A stretch of 64,000 bases of DNA from Thermohalobaculum sp039184865 (GTDB lineage: Bacteria; Pseudomonadota; Alphaproteobacteria; Rhodobacterales; Rhodobacteraceae), in contig JBCDAV010000016.1 in NCBI GenBank assembly GCA_039184865.1, forward strand, positions 35,334 through 99,333, read 5' to 3'. Below, piece by piece: positions 41,438-50,055 of this stretch. Every line of letters begins with the position of its first letter. Position 1 is the stretch's first letter. The notes below the pieces were generated by a model. It worked only from the letters and a program-made list of their open reading frames with translations. It searched no databases and had not been told where the DNA came from. The position numbers and the translations under genes were made by a program.

Positions 41438-42940
41438 ATGACGCAGGAACTGACGCACTTCATCGGCGGCGAACACATGAAGGGGACGTCCGGTCGCGTT
41501 TCGGATGTCTTCAATCCGGCGACCGGAGAAGTGCAGGCGAAGTGCCCGCTCGCCTCGGTCGCCGAGGTCCGCGCTGCTGTCGAGAACGCCAAGGCCGCGC
41601 AACCGGCGTGGGCCGCGCAGAACCCGCAGCGCCGCGCGCGCGTGATGATGAAGTTTGTCTCGCTGCTGCACCGCGACATGGACAAGCTTGCCGAAGCATT
41701 GAGCCGCGAGCACGGCAAGACCATCCCCGACGCCAAGGGTGACGTTCAGCGCGGCCTGGAAGTGGCCGAGTTCTGCATCGGTGCTCCGCATCTCCTCAAG
41801 GGCGAATACACTGACGGTGCCGGACCCGGCATCGACATGTTCTCGCTGCGTCAGCCGGTTGGTGTCGCGGCAGGGATTACGCCCTTCAACTTCCCGGCGA
41901 TGATCCCGATGTGGAAATTCTGCCCGGCTCTGGTCTGCGGAAATTCGTTCATCCTGAAGCCGTCCGAGCGCGATCCCTCTGTCCCTCTGATGCTGGCCGA
42001 ACTGATGATCGAGGCCGGTGCGCCTCCGGGCATTCTGAATGTCGTGAACGGCGACAAGGAAGCCGTCGACGCGATCCTCGACGACGAAGATATCGGCGCG
42101 GTAGGCTTCGTCGGTTCGACGCCGATCGCCCAGTACGTCTACGGACGCGGCTGTGCTGCCGGCAAGCGCGTACAGTGCTTCGGCGGCGCGAAGAACCACA
42201 TGATCGTCATGCCGGATGCCGACATGGATCAGGCGGTCGATGCGCTCGTCGGTTCGGGCTATGGCGCTGCGGGTGAGCGCTGCATGGCGGTCTCGGTCGC
42301 CGTTCCGGTCGGAGAAGAGACTGCGGACCGTCTCGTCGCCAAACTCGCCCCGCGCGTCGAGAGCCTGAAGATCGGGCCGTACACGGCAGGCGATGACGTG
42401 GATTTCGGTCCGTTGGTGACCCGCGAGGCCTATACGCGCGTCAAGGGCCTCGTCGACCGCGGTGTCGAGGAAGGCGCGAAGCTGGTCGTCGATGGCCGCG
42501 ATTTCTCGATGCAGGGTTACGAGAACGGCAACTTTATCGGTGGCTGCTTGTTCGACAACGTGACCAGAGACATGGACATCTACAAGACCGAGATCTTCGG
42601 CCCGGTCCTGTCCACAGTGCGCGCCAGTTCCTATGAGGAAGCGCTCGGACTTGCGATGGATCACGAGTACGGCAACGGCACCGCGATCTTCACGCGCGAC
42701 GGCGACACGGCACGCGACTTCCTTAACCGGATCAACATCGGCATGGTCGGCGTGAACGTGCCGATCCCGGTGCCGCTCGCGTACCACACCTTCGGCGGCT
42801 GGAAGAAGTCGGTCTTCGGCGATCTCAACCAGCACGGACCGGACGCGTTCCGCTTCTACACGCGCACCAAGACGGTCACGGCGCGCTGGCCGTCCGGCAT
42901 CAAGGAAGGTTCGGACTTCTCGATCCCGGTGATGGAATAG
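41438..42940 (+). CDS. mmsA: Methylmalonate-semialdehyde dehydrogenase (CoA-acylating)
   Basis: 500 residues, NAD- and CoA-dependent aldehyde dehydrogenase of valine, thymine and inositol catabolism; converts methylmalonate semialdehyde to propionyl-CoA and malonate semialdehyde to acetyl-CoA. Motifs: ITPFNFPAMIPMWKFCPALVCGN with the NAD-binding Trp/Lys region, QCFGGAKNHMIVMPDAD, nucleophile Cys282 in GERCMAVSV, and the CoA-type C-terminus IPVPLAYHTFGGWKKSVFGD. This family lacks the general base Glu of ordinary aldehyde dehydrogenases, which allows CoA to attack the thioester; here the equivalent FGGAKN fits. It may work with the liv-type importer and thiolase in branched-chain catabolism. 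Confidence 0.95.
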   Translation: MTQELTHFIGGEHMKGTSGRVSDVFNPATGEVQAKCPLASVAEVRAAVENAKAAQPAWAAQNPQRRARVMMKFVSLLHRDMDKLAEALSREHGKTIPDAKGDVQRGLEVAEFCIGAPHLLKGEYTDGAGPGIDMFSLRQPVGVAAGITPFNFPAMIPMWKFCPALVCGNSFILKPSERDPSVPLMLAELMIEAGAPPGILNVVNGDKEAVDAILDDEDIGAVGFVGSTPIAQYVYGRGCAAGKRVQCFGGAKNHMIVMPDADMDQAVDALVGSGYGAAGERCMAVSVAVPVGEETADRLVAKLAPRVESLKIGPYTAGDDVDFGPLVTREAYTRVKGLVDRGVEEGAKLVVDGRDFSMQGYENGNFIGGCLFDNVTRDMDIYKTEIFGPVLSTVRASSYEEALGLAMDHEYGNGTAIFTRDGDTARDFLNRINIGMVGVNVPIPVPLAYHTFGGWKKSVFGDLNQHGPDAFRFYTRTKTVTARWPSGIKEGSDFSIPVME

Positions 42941-43585
42941 GTGCTCGTCGCAGCCTACACCCGGCTGAAAGTATTTGTCGGCCGGGTGACAGAGGTGACC
43001 GGCGTGGTGCTTGCGCTGTTCGCCGCCTACGAGATGGTCATCGCCGACCGGATTGCACCGCACGTAACCGGCGGAGTGAAGCTGTGCGAGGTGGCCGACT
43101 GGCCCGATTACATGAGCGCCGGCGACTTCTTCGCATTCATCGAGGATAACGCTGACAAGGTCGTCTATCTCGACATGTTCCTGGTGCCCGTCGGACGGGA
43201 CGGCACGCCTCTCGACTGCTTGGAGGAGACGCCGCGCCGGGCCGATGTCAGCGATTTCGGCCTCTACGCCGAGGGTCCGTATCGGACCTTCGAGGACGGG
43301 TCTTCCGGACCGACACCGGAACTCTGGATCAACTTCACGGGCTTCGAGACGCCGCAAACTGCCCGGCTGACCGGACAGTCCGGTGAGGAGCCGATATTCG
43401 GTGTGACCGGGCTCGTCTACATCGAGGCCGGAGAAGTCGATGCCGGATTTCAGAGTTATACGCTGTCGGCAGCGCCCTATGCCGATGCGATGCTCAAGAA
43501 ACGCGATTGTGCCCGCGATTACCTGGCAGCCGACGGGTTGCTGGAGCAGGCGCGCGCCTACGTCTTCTCCTGCCTCGCAAGCTAG
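42941..43585 (+). CDS. Hypothetical protein with an N-terminal hydrophobic segment
   Basis: 214 residues beginning with GTG directly after the mmsA TAG stop. One hydrophobic segment (EVTGVVLALFAAYEMVI) near the N-terminus; the rest (KLCEVADWPDYMSAGDFFAFIEDNADKVVYLDMFL ... ELWINFTGFETPQTARLTGQ) is beta-rich and probably outside the cytoplasm. There are four Cys (KLC, DCLEE, KRDCARD, FSCLAS) that could form disulfides. Overlaps the next gene by one base. Unrecognised; likely an operon partner of mmsA by position only. Confidence 0.65.
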   Translation: MLVAAYTRLKVFVGRVTEVTGVVLALFAAYEMVIADRIAPHVTGGVKLCEVADWPDYMSAGDFFAFIEDNADKVVYLDMFLVPVGRDGTPLDCLEETPRRADVSDFGLYAEGPYRTFEDGSSGPTPELWINFTGFETPQTARLTGQSGEEPIFGVTGLVYIEAGEVDAGFQSYTLSAAPYADAMLKKRDCARDYLAADGLLEQARAYVFSCLAS

Positions 43586-43941
43586 TGGTGGTCGGCGTTC
43601 TTCTCACGGTCGTGCTGGTTGGCGCGGGGATTGTGCTGGCAGGTCTGACCATCGGAAATGCCGTCTCCTCGCCACAGACGCGCGCGTTGACGCGGCTGGT
43701 CTCGGCCCACCGCCTGCAGGGCGCGCTTGCCCAGGCCGAGTCGGTTGGCGGAATCTTTTCGCTCTACGGTCTGGACGCGAGCGGGCGGCGCGATGCGCAG
43801 GCGCGCGAAGTCACAGAGAGGCGCCGGAAGTTGTTGCAAGATGCGGCCGAGTTCGACCGGCGCTATGGCAAGTTTCATTGGGGCGTGAAAGCGCAGGAGA
43901 TCCTCGAGCGCGAGCTTGGGAAACGGCTGGATGAACTTTAG
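43585..43941 (+). CDS. Small single-pass membrane protein
   Basis: 118 residues starting at GTG 43585, whose first base is the last base of the preceding TAG. A hydrophobic segment (VVVGVLLTVVLVGAGIVLAGLTIG) is followed by a charged helical domain (EVTERRRKLLQDAAEFDRRYGK and QEILERELGKRLDEL). The frame is open upstream, but the overlap and GTG GTG suggest this start. Function unknown; probably membrane-anchored with a cytoplasmic or periplasmic coiled coil. It ends just before a strong hairpin. Confidence 0.6.
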   Translation: MVVGVLLTVVLVGAGIVLAGLTIGNAVSSPQTRALTRLVSAHRLQGALAQAESVGGIFSLYGLDASGRRDAQAREVTERRRKLLQDAAEFDRRYGKFHWGVKAQEILERELGKRLDEL

Positions 43942-43965
43942 ATGAGCCCGCGCTCATAAAACGAA

Positions 43966-43989
43966 CAGGGCCACCCGTGGGTGGCCCTG
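43966..43989 (-). terminator. 11-bp stem-loop with minus-strand T-rich tail
   Basis: CAGGGCCACCC (43966-43976), GT, GGGTGGCCCTG (43979-43989). On the plus strand it is followed by CGTGAGC without T; on the minus strand by TTCGTTTTATG. It may therefore end a minus-strand transcript coming from the 44138 micro-ORF, as well as lying after the plus-strand gene that ends at 43941. Confidence 0.65.
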
Positions 43990-44081
43990 CGTGAGCTTGA
44001 GACAGTCAGCCGGTTAGGCGCTTTTCTTCTGAGTCACTGCTCGCTGCGCCAGATCGTTGCCAACCGGAAAAGAGGCTGCTC

Positions 44082-44138
44082 TTAGGCGGCGACCTCCCGA
44101 TTTGTCCCGACCGATATCTCCAGTTTCTCACTCGACAC
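44082..44138 (-). CDS. 18-codon micro-ORF with a full-length Shine-Dalgarno
   Basis: On the minus strand, AGAAAGGAGGTGATCCAG (18 bases, plus-strand 44138-44155) is the exact complement of the last 18 bases of alphaproteobacterial 16S rRNA, including AAGGAGGTGA, and a GTG start follows GGAGG by seven bases. The 18-codon frame reads VSSEKLEISVGTNREVAA and stops at TAA 44084-44082. About 90 bases later is the hairpin at 43966-43989. Such an extended Shine-Dalgarno would bind ribosomes very tightly. It could be a leader peptide, a real micropeptide or a chance match. Divergent from the ArsR gene. Confidence 0.45.
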   Translation of the reverse strand: MSSEKLEISVGTNREVAA

Positions 44139-44232
44139 TGGATCACCTCCTTTCTGAATGTTGCAGATGCGGAAAACATGCCGGAAGTTACCCACATTGA
44201 CAAGTCGCTATCTTGGGGAGATGCACAAGATA

Positions 44233-44547
44233 ATGTTAAAACTCGACGAAGCTGCAGCAGGTCTTGAGGCGCTCGGGAATCCGAATCGACTTGAGATTTA
44301 CCGCCTTCTTGTTCGCGCGGGAGACCAGGGCAAGCCTGTCGGCCAGATCCAGCAGGCGACAGGCATCGCCGCGTCGACCCTGTCGCACCACCTGAAGCAT
44401 CTCGAATTGGCGGGGCTGATCCTGCGCCGAAAGCAGGGTACGACGCACTTCTGCTGCGCGAACTATCCGGCGATGGATGGCCTGATTTCATACCTGACCG
44501 AAGAGTGCTGTGCCGACACCAGCCCACATCCCGGCCGCCCGCACTGA
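44233..44547 (+). CDS. ArsR-family transcriptional regulator
   Basis: 104 residues (ATG 44233; ATG 44221 is alternative but follows GGGGAG with no spacing). Winged-helix motifs: LEALGNPNRLEIYRLLVRAG, IQQATGIAASTLSHHLKHLELAGLILRRKQGTTHFCC. Pairs of Cys (HFCCANYP and EECCADTSPH) lie outside the usual alpha-3 ELCVCD site of ArsR/CadC, so they may form a different metal or redox site. Such proteins repress a neighbouring gene until they bind their effector. The downstream LarA-like gene and the divergent micro-ORF are possible targets. Confidence 0.85.
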   Translation: MLKLDEAAAGLEALGNPNRLEIYRLLVRAGDQGKPVGQIQQATGIAASTLSHHLKHLELAGLILRRKQGTTHFCCANYPAMDGLISYLTEECCADTSPHPGRPH

Positions 44548-44599
44548 CGGATCGATGCAGGTGCTTGCGGGTCACTGACGGCCGGTCTCAGGAGGACGC

Positions 44600-45904
44600 G
44601 TGGAGATAGATCATCTGTTCCGGGATGTTCGCCTGCCGCCAATGGCCCGCGTCCGGCGCCGCTTCGACGTGGACACTGTCGCAGACATCGCCGGGACTGT
44701 GCGTTCGGAATTGGAGACGTCGGGCCTTGCCGGACGGCTCAAGACGGGAGACGAGGTCGCCATCGGTGTCGGCTCGCGCGGCATCTCGCATCTGCCCGAG
44801 ATCGTGGCTCGTGTCGTCGACTGGTTCATTGCGCTGGGCGCGAGGCCGTTCGTTTTTCCCGCAATGGGCAGCCATGGCGGCGCAACTTCCGACGGCCAGG
44901 TGAAGCTGCTCGAATGCCTCGGCGTCACCCCTGATCGCATTGGCTGCCCGATCCGGTCAGAAATCGAAGCTAGCAAGGTCGGGCGTTACCAAACGCGCGT
45001 CGGGACCACACTGGACGTGCATTTCGACAGACACGCCATCACAGCCGACGCCATCATCGTGTTGTCACGCATCAAGCCGCATCCGGGGTTCATCGCGAAG
45101 CACGAGTCCGGGTTCTGCAAGATGCTGAGCATCGGATGCGGCAAACACGTCGCGGCAGAGACATGCCACCGTCTTGGCTACGCCCATTTTCCGGAGATCA
45201 TTGTCGGCGCAGCCGAGGTGATCATCGACAAGTTGCCGAAGCTTCTCGGGGGCCTCGCCATCGTCGAGAATGCGCTGCACGGCACGGCCCTGATCGAATG
45301 CGTGCCGCGCGAGCGTCTAATCGAACGCGATGCGGCATTGCTTGACTATGCGCGGACCTGCCTGCCGTCGCTGCCGTCGAAGATGCTGCATGCCCTGGTC
45401 ATCGACTACATGGGCAAGAACATCGCCGGGCCCGGAATGGATCCCAACATCACAGGCCGCTATCTGACGGACCGGACGGGCGACATCGACGTCAGCGGTC
45501 TCGCGGTTCTGAACCTGACGCCACAAGCGCACGGAAACGCCAACGGCATGGGGGCGGCCGACTATCTGACGCGGCGGCTCTACGATCAGATCGACTTCAC
45601 AGACACCTATCTGAACGGGCTGACGGACCCTGCAACGGTCAAGGACGTTTCGGTGCCGCCGGTCATGCCTCATGATCGCGGCGCGATGTCCATGGCGCTG
45701 AAAAAGGGAAACACGTTCGACGAGCCGCCCCTGATGGCGCGCATACGCGATACGCTGACACTGGACCGGTTGCTGGTCTCTCCTGCCCTTATGGAACGCC
45801 TGAAGGCCGACCCGGAGTACACGATCATCGACGAGCCGCGCCCGATCGAGTTTGATGCCAACGGCAATCTGGCGGACCGCTACGCGATCTGGGACACGTT
45901 CTGA
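44600..45904 (+). CDS. LarA-like lactate racemase-domain protein (DUF2088)
   Basis: 434 residues; GTG start at 44600 behind AGGAGGACGC. The family is the nickel-pincer-dependent racemase LarA and its relatives. Conserved features: the N-terminal Asp/Gly region VAIGVGSRGISHLPEIV, PAMGSHGGATSDGQ with the His of the LarA active site, IIVLSRIKPHPGFIAKHESGFCKMLSIGCG, and LDYARTCLPSLPSKM. LarA needs LarB, LarC and LarE for its cofactor, and none is in this window. The gene lies 21 bases before a dehydratase gene on the same strand, so the two may share a sugar-acid or hydroxyacid route. Confidence 0.85.
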   Translation: MEIDHLFRDVRLPPMARVRRRFDVDTVADIAGTVRSELETSGLAGRLKTGDEVAIGVGSRGISHLPEIVARVVDWFIALGARPFVFPAMGSHGGATSDGQVKLLECLGVTPDRIGCPIRSEIEASKVGRYQTRVGTTLDVHFDRHAITADAIIVLSRIKPHPGFIAKHESGFCKMLSIGCGKHVAAETCHRLGYAHFPEIIVGAAEVIIDKLPKLLGGLAIVENALHGTALIECVPRERLIERDAALLDYARTCLPSLPSKMLHALVIDYMGKNIAGPGMDPNITGRYLTDRTGDIDVSGLAVLNLTPQAHGNANGMGAADYLTRRLYDQIDFTDTYLNGLTDPATVKDVSVPPVMPHDRGAMSMALKKGNTFDEPPLMARIRDTLTLDRLLVSPALMERLKADPEYTIIDEPRPIEFDANGNLADRYAIWDTF

Positions 45905-45925
45905 CTGAGGCGAAGGACCCGAGCC

Positions 45926-47068
45926 ATGAAGATCACCGACATCAAGACCTATCTGGTTGAGGCGCACAGGCGGAACTGGGTCTTCATCGAAGTCGAGACC
46001 GACGAGGGCATTACGGGCGTCGGCGAGGCGACCATCGAACCCTTCGAGCGAACGATGGTTACGCTGATCGAGGACTACAAACGGACCGTGATCGGCAAGG
46101 ACCCGCGCGCCATTGAATTCCTGTGGGAGGACCGCTACCGCGGGCAATTCCTGCGCTCGGATCTCTTGGTCAACGTGGCGCTGAGTGCCATCGAGATCGC
46201 CTGCTGGGACATCAAGGGCAAGGTGCTCGGCGTGCCCTGCTACGAGTTGTTCGGTGGACCCGTCCGGGAAACCGTGCCGTGCTACGGCAATTACTGGTTC
46301 ATGAAGACGCGGATGGGCAAGACGACGGTCGGCGAGTACGCTGAAAGCGCCGCCCGGGCCGTCGAGAACGGGTTCCGCGCGCTGAAGTGGAGCCCCTTCG
46401 GCTACGCTGCACATTCGATGACGCCGGAACAGGAACACATCACGGTCGAATGCGTGCGCCAGGTGCGCGAGGCCGTCGGACCCGACGTCTGGCTGATGGT
46501 CGATGCGCATGGCCGGTTCGATCTGCCCCAGGCGCGACGGCTGGCGCAGCGTTTCGAGGAATTCGATCTCTATTTCTTCGAGGAGCCACTGCCACCGGAA
46601 AATCTGGACGCATTTGTCGAACTCAAACGCAGCACCCGGACGCCGATTGCGACCGGCGAGCGCTATGTCGCGCGGCACCAGTTCCGCGAAGTGCTGGAAA
46701 AATACGCCTGCGACTACATCCAGCCCGATGCCATCTACACGGGCGGCATGAACGAACTGCGCAAGATCGCGATGATGGCGGAGGCATACTATTGCCCGGT
46801 GATCCCGCACAATTGCAACGGGCCTGTCTGCACCGCTGCCACGATCCACGCGGCCGCCTGCATGCCGAACTTCCGGATCATGGAGTACATTCCCGTGCCC
46901 GAGCGGCAGGACGTGCTGGTCGAGCCGCTCGTGATGAAAGACGGCGCGTTCGAACTGCCGACCAAGCCCGGACTGAGTGTGGAACTCAACAAGGACATCT
47001 TCGATCAGTACGTCTATCAGCCGCGCGATCTGGATCACTTCACGCCGGCGCGGGAAATCATGCTTTAG
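45926..47068 (+). CDS. Enolase-superfamily acid-sugar dehydratase (galactonate dehydratase-like)
   Basis: 380 residues of the mandelate racemase/muconate lactonising enzyme type. The capping domain (MKITDIKTYLVEAHRRNWVFIEVETDEGITGVGEA) precedes the barrel. The first metal-binding Asp is in VDAHGRFD (Asp193, with His195 as in galactonate dehydratase), the second ligand is in FFEEPLPPENLD, the third in TGERYVARHQF, and the base His is in IPHNCNGPVCTAA. The D-x-H-G-R pattern puts it among the acid-sugar dehydratases rather than mandelate racemase. It abstracts the alpha-proton of a sugar acid and releases water to give a 2-keto-3-deoxy acid. Linked to a LarA-like protein. Confidence 0.88.
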   Translation: MKITDIKTYLVEAHRRNWVFIEVETDEGITGVGEATIEPFERTMVTLIEDYKRTVIGKDPRAIEFLWEDRYRGQFLRSDLLVNVALSAIEIACWDIKGKVLGVPCYELFGGPVRETVPCYGNYWFMKTRMGKTTVGEYAESAARAVENGFRALKWSPFGYAAHSMTPEQEHITVECVRQVREAVGPDVWLMVDAHGRFDLPQARRLAQRFEEFDLYFFEEPLPPENLDAFVELKRSTRTPIATGERYVARHQFREVLEKYACDYIQPDAIYTGGMNELRKIAMMAEAYYCPVIPHNCNGPVCTAATIHAAACMPNFRIMEYIPVPERQDVLVEPLVMKDGAFELPTKPGLSVELNKDIFDQYVYQPRDLDHFTPAREIML

Positions 47069-47213
47069 GACCGCTGCGGGTCAAAGCCGTTGCCCAGTGT
47101 TCGCTCCAGCGAGATCCTCAGCGTTGGAGTCGCACGTCTTGAACATTTGATCCTGATCATTGCGACGGTTTCGTTCTCCGTGGCAGGGTCGTGCGGACGG
47201 AGGAAACATCGCC

Positions 47214-47624
47214 ATGTACAAGAAGATACTCATCCCGATCGCACTGGAAAGCGGGCATCGCGGGGACGACGCCATCAGGACAGCCAAGCTGCTTGCCGAT
47301 GACGGTGCCGAGATCGTTCTGCTGCATGTCATCGAGGACCTTCCGACCTATGTGCGCGTGGAGATACCGGACGACATCTTTAAGAACGCGGTTCGAGAAG
47401 CCGAAGACAGTTTGAAACAGATGGCAGCGCAGTCCAGCGCCAATGCAAAGGCGGTCGTTGTCGGCGGGCATCCCGGCGTCACGATCATCGATTACGCCGA
47501 AACGCACGGCGTCGATTGCATTGTCATCGCTTCGCACCGACCCGATCTTTCGGATTACTTCCTCGGATCCTCGGCAGCCCGCGTCGTCCGCCACGCCAAC
47601 TGCTCGGTGCACGTGATCCGGTAG
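47214..47624 (+). CDS. Universal stress protein (UspA family)
   Basis: 136 residues starting at ATG 47214 behind GGAGGAAACATCGCC. The Rossmann-like fold begins MYKKILIPIALESGHRGDDAI, with VLLHVIEDLPTYVRV, and ends with the ATP-binding pattern GSSAARVVRHANCSVHVI (G-2X-G-9X-G(S/T) type, with the first Gly conserved). The HGVDCIVIASHRPDLSDYFL strand precedes it. Single-domain, cytoplasmic. It may bind ATP as in UspF/UspG-like proteins. It is downstream of the dehydratase by 145 bases with its own start signals. Confidence 0.93.
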   Translation: MYKKILIPIALESGHRGDDAIRTAKLLADDGAEIVLLHVIEDLPTYVRVEIPDDIFKNAVREAEDSLKQMAAQSSANAKAVVVGGHPGVTIIDYAETHGVDCIVIASHRPDLSDYFLGSSAARVVRHANCSVHVIR

Positions 47625-47762
47625 CTGTTCGAGAGAACAGTTTTGCAGATCGCTGCGGACTGCTGGTCAGAGCCTGGATCGGCATGTTGTCCACACGGCC
47701 ACAACTTCGCGTCCCGCAACACTGCCTTCTGTTCAGGCCGACCAAGTTCGCCCAGCCGCCGC

Positions 47763-49844
47763 TTATGAAGCGTCGTGTTCCCTGAAAGATTTACCCTCGG
47801 CGACGAGGCGCTCGATCAGCGGTGCAGGGGCCCAGGTGTCTCCATGGCCGGCCGCGTGGAAGGCTTTGATCTTTTCCAGCACTTTCGGGAGCCCAAGCTC
47901 ATCCGCGTAGCACATCGGGCCGCCGCGATGGATCGGGTAGCCGTAGCCGAAGGCATAGACCACGTCGATGTCGGAGGCGCGCATCGCGATACCTTCCTCG
48001 AGGATCTTCGCGCCCTCGTTGACCAGCGCCAGCATGGTGCGGTCGATGATCTCCTCCGTGCCGATCTCGCGGCGGTGGTTGTGCTTGCGAACGCCTTCTT
48101 CCTCGACGATCGCAGCAACCTCAGCGTTCGGAACCGGCGTGCGCGAGCCTTCCTTGTAGTCGTAGTAGCCGCCGCCGGTTTTCTGCCCGAAGCGGCCCAT
48201 CTCGCAGAGCCGGTCGGCGATCGGCGAGGTCTTGCCGGTCTCCTGACGGATGCGCCAGCCGACATCCAGCCCGGCGAGGTCTCCCATCGCAAAAGGCCCC
48301 ATCGCCATGCCGAAACCGTAGAGCGCACCGTCGACATCCTGCGGCTGGCAACCCTCATAGAGGAGTGCTGTTGCCTGGCCGGAATATGCGTGCAGCATGC
48401 GGTTGCCAACGAAGCCGTGACAGACGCCGACCATGACCGGAACCTTGCCGATGCGCTTGGCGAGCCCCATACACGTGGCGATGACGTCGTGCGCGGTCGC
48501 CTGGCCACGGACCTCTTCGAGCAAGCGCATGACATTCGCGGGCGAGAAGAAGTGCAGGCCGATGACATCCTGCGGGCGCTCCGTGACAGCGGCGATCTCG
48601 TCCACGTCCAGCGTCGATGTATTGGTCGCGAGGATGGCGCCGGGTTTGCAGGCGGCGTCGAGCTTGGCGAAGATCTCCTTCTTCAGCGCCATGTTCTCGA
48701 ATACGGCCTCAATGACGATGTCGACGTCTGAAACGGCCGCATCGAAGTCGAGCGATCCGGAAAGGCAGGCCATGCACTTCTCGACGTCCTCGGCCGAGAT
48801 ACGTCCCTTCTTCGCGGTGTTCTCGTAGTTACGCCGGATGATACCGAGACCACGGTCGAGCGCCTCCTGGTTCTGCTCGACGATTGTGGTCGGGATGCCG
48901 GCATTGGCGAAGTTCATCGCGATCCCGCCGCCCATCGTGCCCGCACCGAGGATCGCGGCCTTGTGGATCGGACGGGTCGGCGTGTCCTTGGGCACGTCCG
49001 GGATCTTGTTGGCCTGGCGCTCGGCAAAGAACAGATGGCGCTGGGCGCGGGATTGCGCGGAGGCCATGGCGTGTTCGATCAGTTCGCGCTCGACGGCCAT
49101 GCCCTCGTCGAAGGACTTTGTGGACGCCGCCTCGATCGCGTCAATGCAGAACTGGGGCGCCTCGAAACCTCGTTTCTTCTTGGCCCAAAATGCTCGGGCG
49201 TTGCTGAAGACCTCCGGGTCGGCGGCGAGCAGATCGGTCCGGTCGCGGACCTTGACCAATTCGGCATTGGTCTGCAGCAGATCGCGGGCAAATGAGATAG
49301 TCCCCTCGCGGAGATCGCCGTCGACGACCTTGTCGACGACGCCGAGCTGCGCCGCCTGGGCAGCGGGGATTGGGTCGCCGGAGCAGATCATCTCGATGGC
49401 CTTTTCGATGCCGACGAGGCGCGGCAGCCGCTGCGTGCCGCCAGCGCCGGGGATGATGCCGAGTTTGACTTCCGGCAGGCCGACCTTAGCCGACGGCACT
49501 GCAACGCGGTAATGGCAGGCCAAGGCCGTCTCGAGGCCTCCGCCCAGCGCCGTGCCGTGGATGCCCGCGACCATCGGCTTGGGGCTGTCTTCCTGCACCT
49601 CGTTCTGATCACGCAGGCTCGGTTCTCGCCGTGGCTTGCCGAACTCGGTGATATCAGCGCCTGCAATGAAAGTCCGCCCGTCGCATAGCAAGGCAATGGC
49701 CTGCACGCCTTGATCCGCATTGGCCCGATTGATGCCCTCGATGATGCCCGACCTTACGGCGTGGCTGAGCGCGTTCACGGGCGGATAGTTCACGGTCAGA
49801 ACGGCAATCTCTCCGTCGGTCTCGTAGCGGACAACGTCACTCAT
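47763..49844 (-). CDS. 3-hydroxyacyl-CoA dehydrogenase / enoyl-CoA hydratase (FadB/FadJ-like)
   Basis: 693 residues, two-function beta-oxidation enzyme. Residues 1-190 are crotonase: FIAGADITEFGK, HGTALGGGLE with catalytic Glu105, and LPEVKLGIIPGAGG with Glu125. Residues about 295-480 are the NAD-binding hydroxyacyl-CoA dehydrogenase (GAGTMGGGI at 300), then HFFSPANVMRLLEE with the catalytic His/Glu region, and two C-terminal repeats end at 693. Start ATG 49844 follows CGGAGG; the frame continues upstream to 50213 but without homology. Because thiolase and MmsA are in this region, it is placed in fatty or branched-chain acyl-CoA degradation. Confidence 0.93.
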   Translation of the reverse strand: MSDVVRYETDGEIAVLTVNYPPVNALSHAVRSGIIEGINRANADQGVQAIALLCDGRTFIAGADITEFGKPRREPSLRDQNEVQEDSPKPMVAGIHGTALGGGLETALACHYRVAVPSAKVGLPEVKLGIIPGAGGTQRLPRLVGIEKAIEMICSGDPIPAAQAAQLGVVDKVVDGDLREGTISFARDLLQTNAELVKVRDRTDLLAADPEVFSNARAFWAKKKRGFEAPQFCIDAIEAASTKSFDEGMAVERELIEHAMASAQSRAQRHLFFAERQANKIPDVPKDTPTRPIHKAAILGAGTMGGGIAMNFANAGIPTTIVEQNQEALDRGLGIIRRNYENTAKKGRISAEDVEKCMACLSGSLDFDAAVSDVDIVIEAVFENMALKKEIFAKLDAACKPGAILATNTSTLDVDEIAAVTERPQDVIGLHFFSPANVMRLLEEVRGQATAHDVIATCMGLAKRIGKVPVMVGVCHGFVGNRMLHAYSGQATALLYEGCQPQDVDGALYGFGMAMGPFAMGDLAGLDVGWRIRQETGKTSPIADRLCEMGRFGQKTGGGYYDYKEGSRTPVPNAEVAAIVEEEGVRKHNHRREIGTEEIIDRTMLALVNEGAKILEEGIAMRASDIDVVYAFGYGYPIHRGGPMCYADELGLPKVLEKIKAFHAAGHGDTWAPAPLIERLVAEGKSFREHDAS

Positions 49845-50055
49845 GGCGGCCTCCGAATGCTGGTTGCCGAAGTCATCGCCGGTTCGCGGGAGCGATGCAA
49901 GGCAGCGGGCATCAGGTGGAGGATGGCGGCATGATCGGCGGCTTGAACGGGGGTCAGGCCAAGACAGAGATCGCCCCGTCCGCCAGGTATTTGGAACTGA
50001 TCCGGGCGAGCCGCCTGCGCGTATCCAAGTCAGACGAATGCCTCGGGAGCAGCGC

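Noticed and set aside
41408..43357. A 649-codon open frame on the minus strand.
   Set aside because: It is antisense to mmsA and the following gene, which have clear family motifs.
44138..44155. An 18-base exact copy of the 16S rRNA 3' end on the plus strand, which might be an rRNA fragment.
   Set aside because: Similarity stops abruptly on both sides, so it is not a fragment of an rRNA gene. It is better explained as a long Shine-Dalgarno on the other strand.
45317..47038. A 573-codon open frame on the minus strand.
   Set aside because: It is antisense to the LarA-like and dehydratase genes and has no domain of its own.
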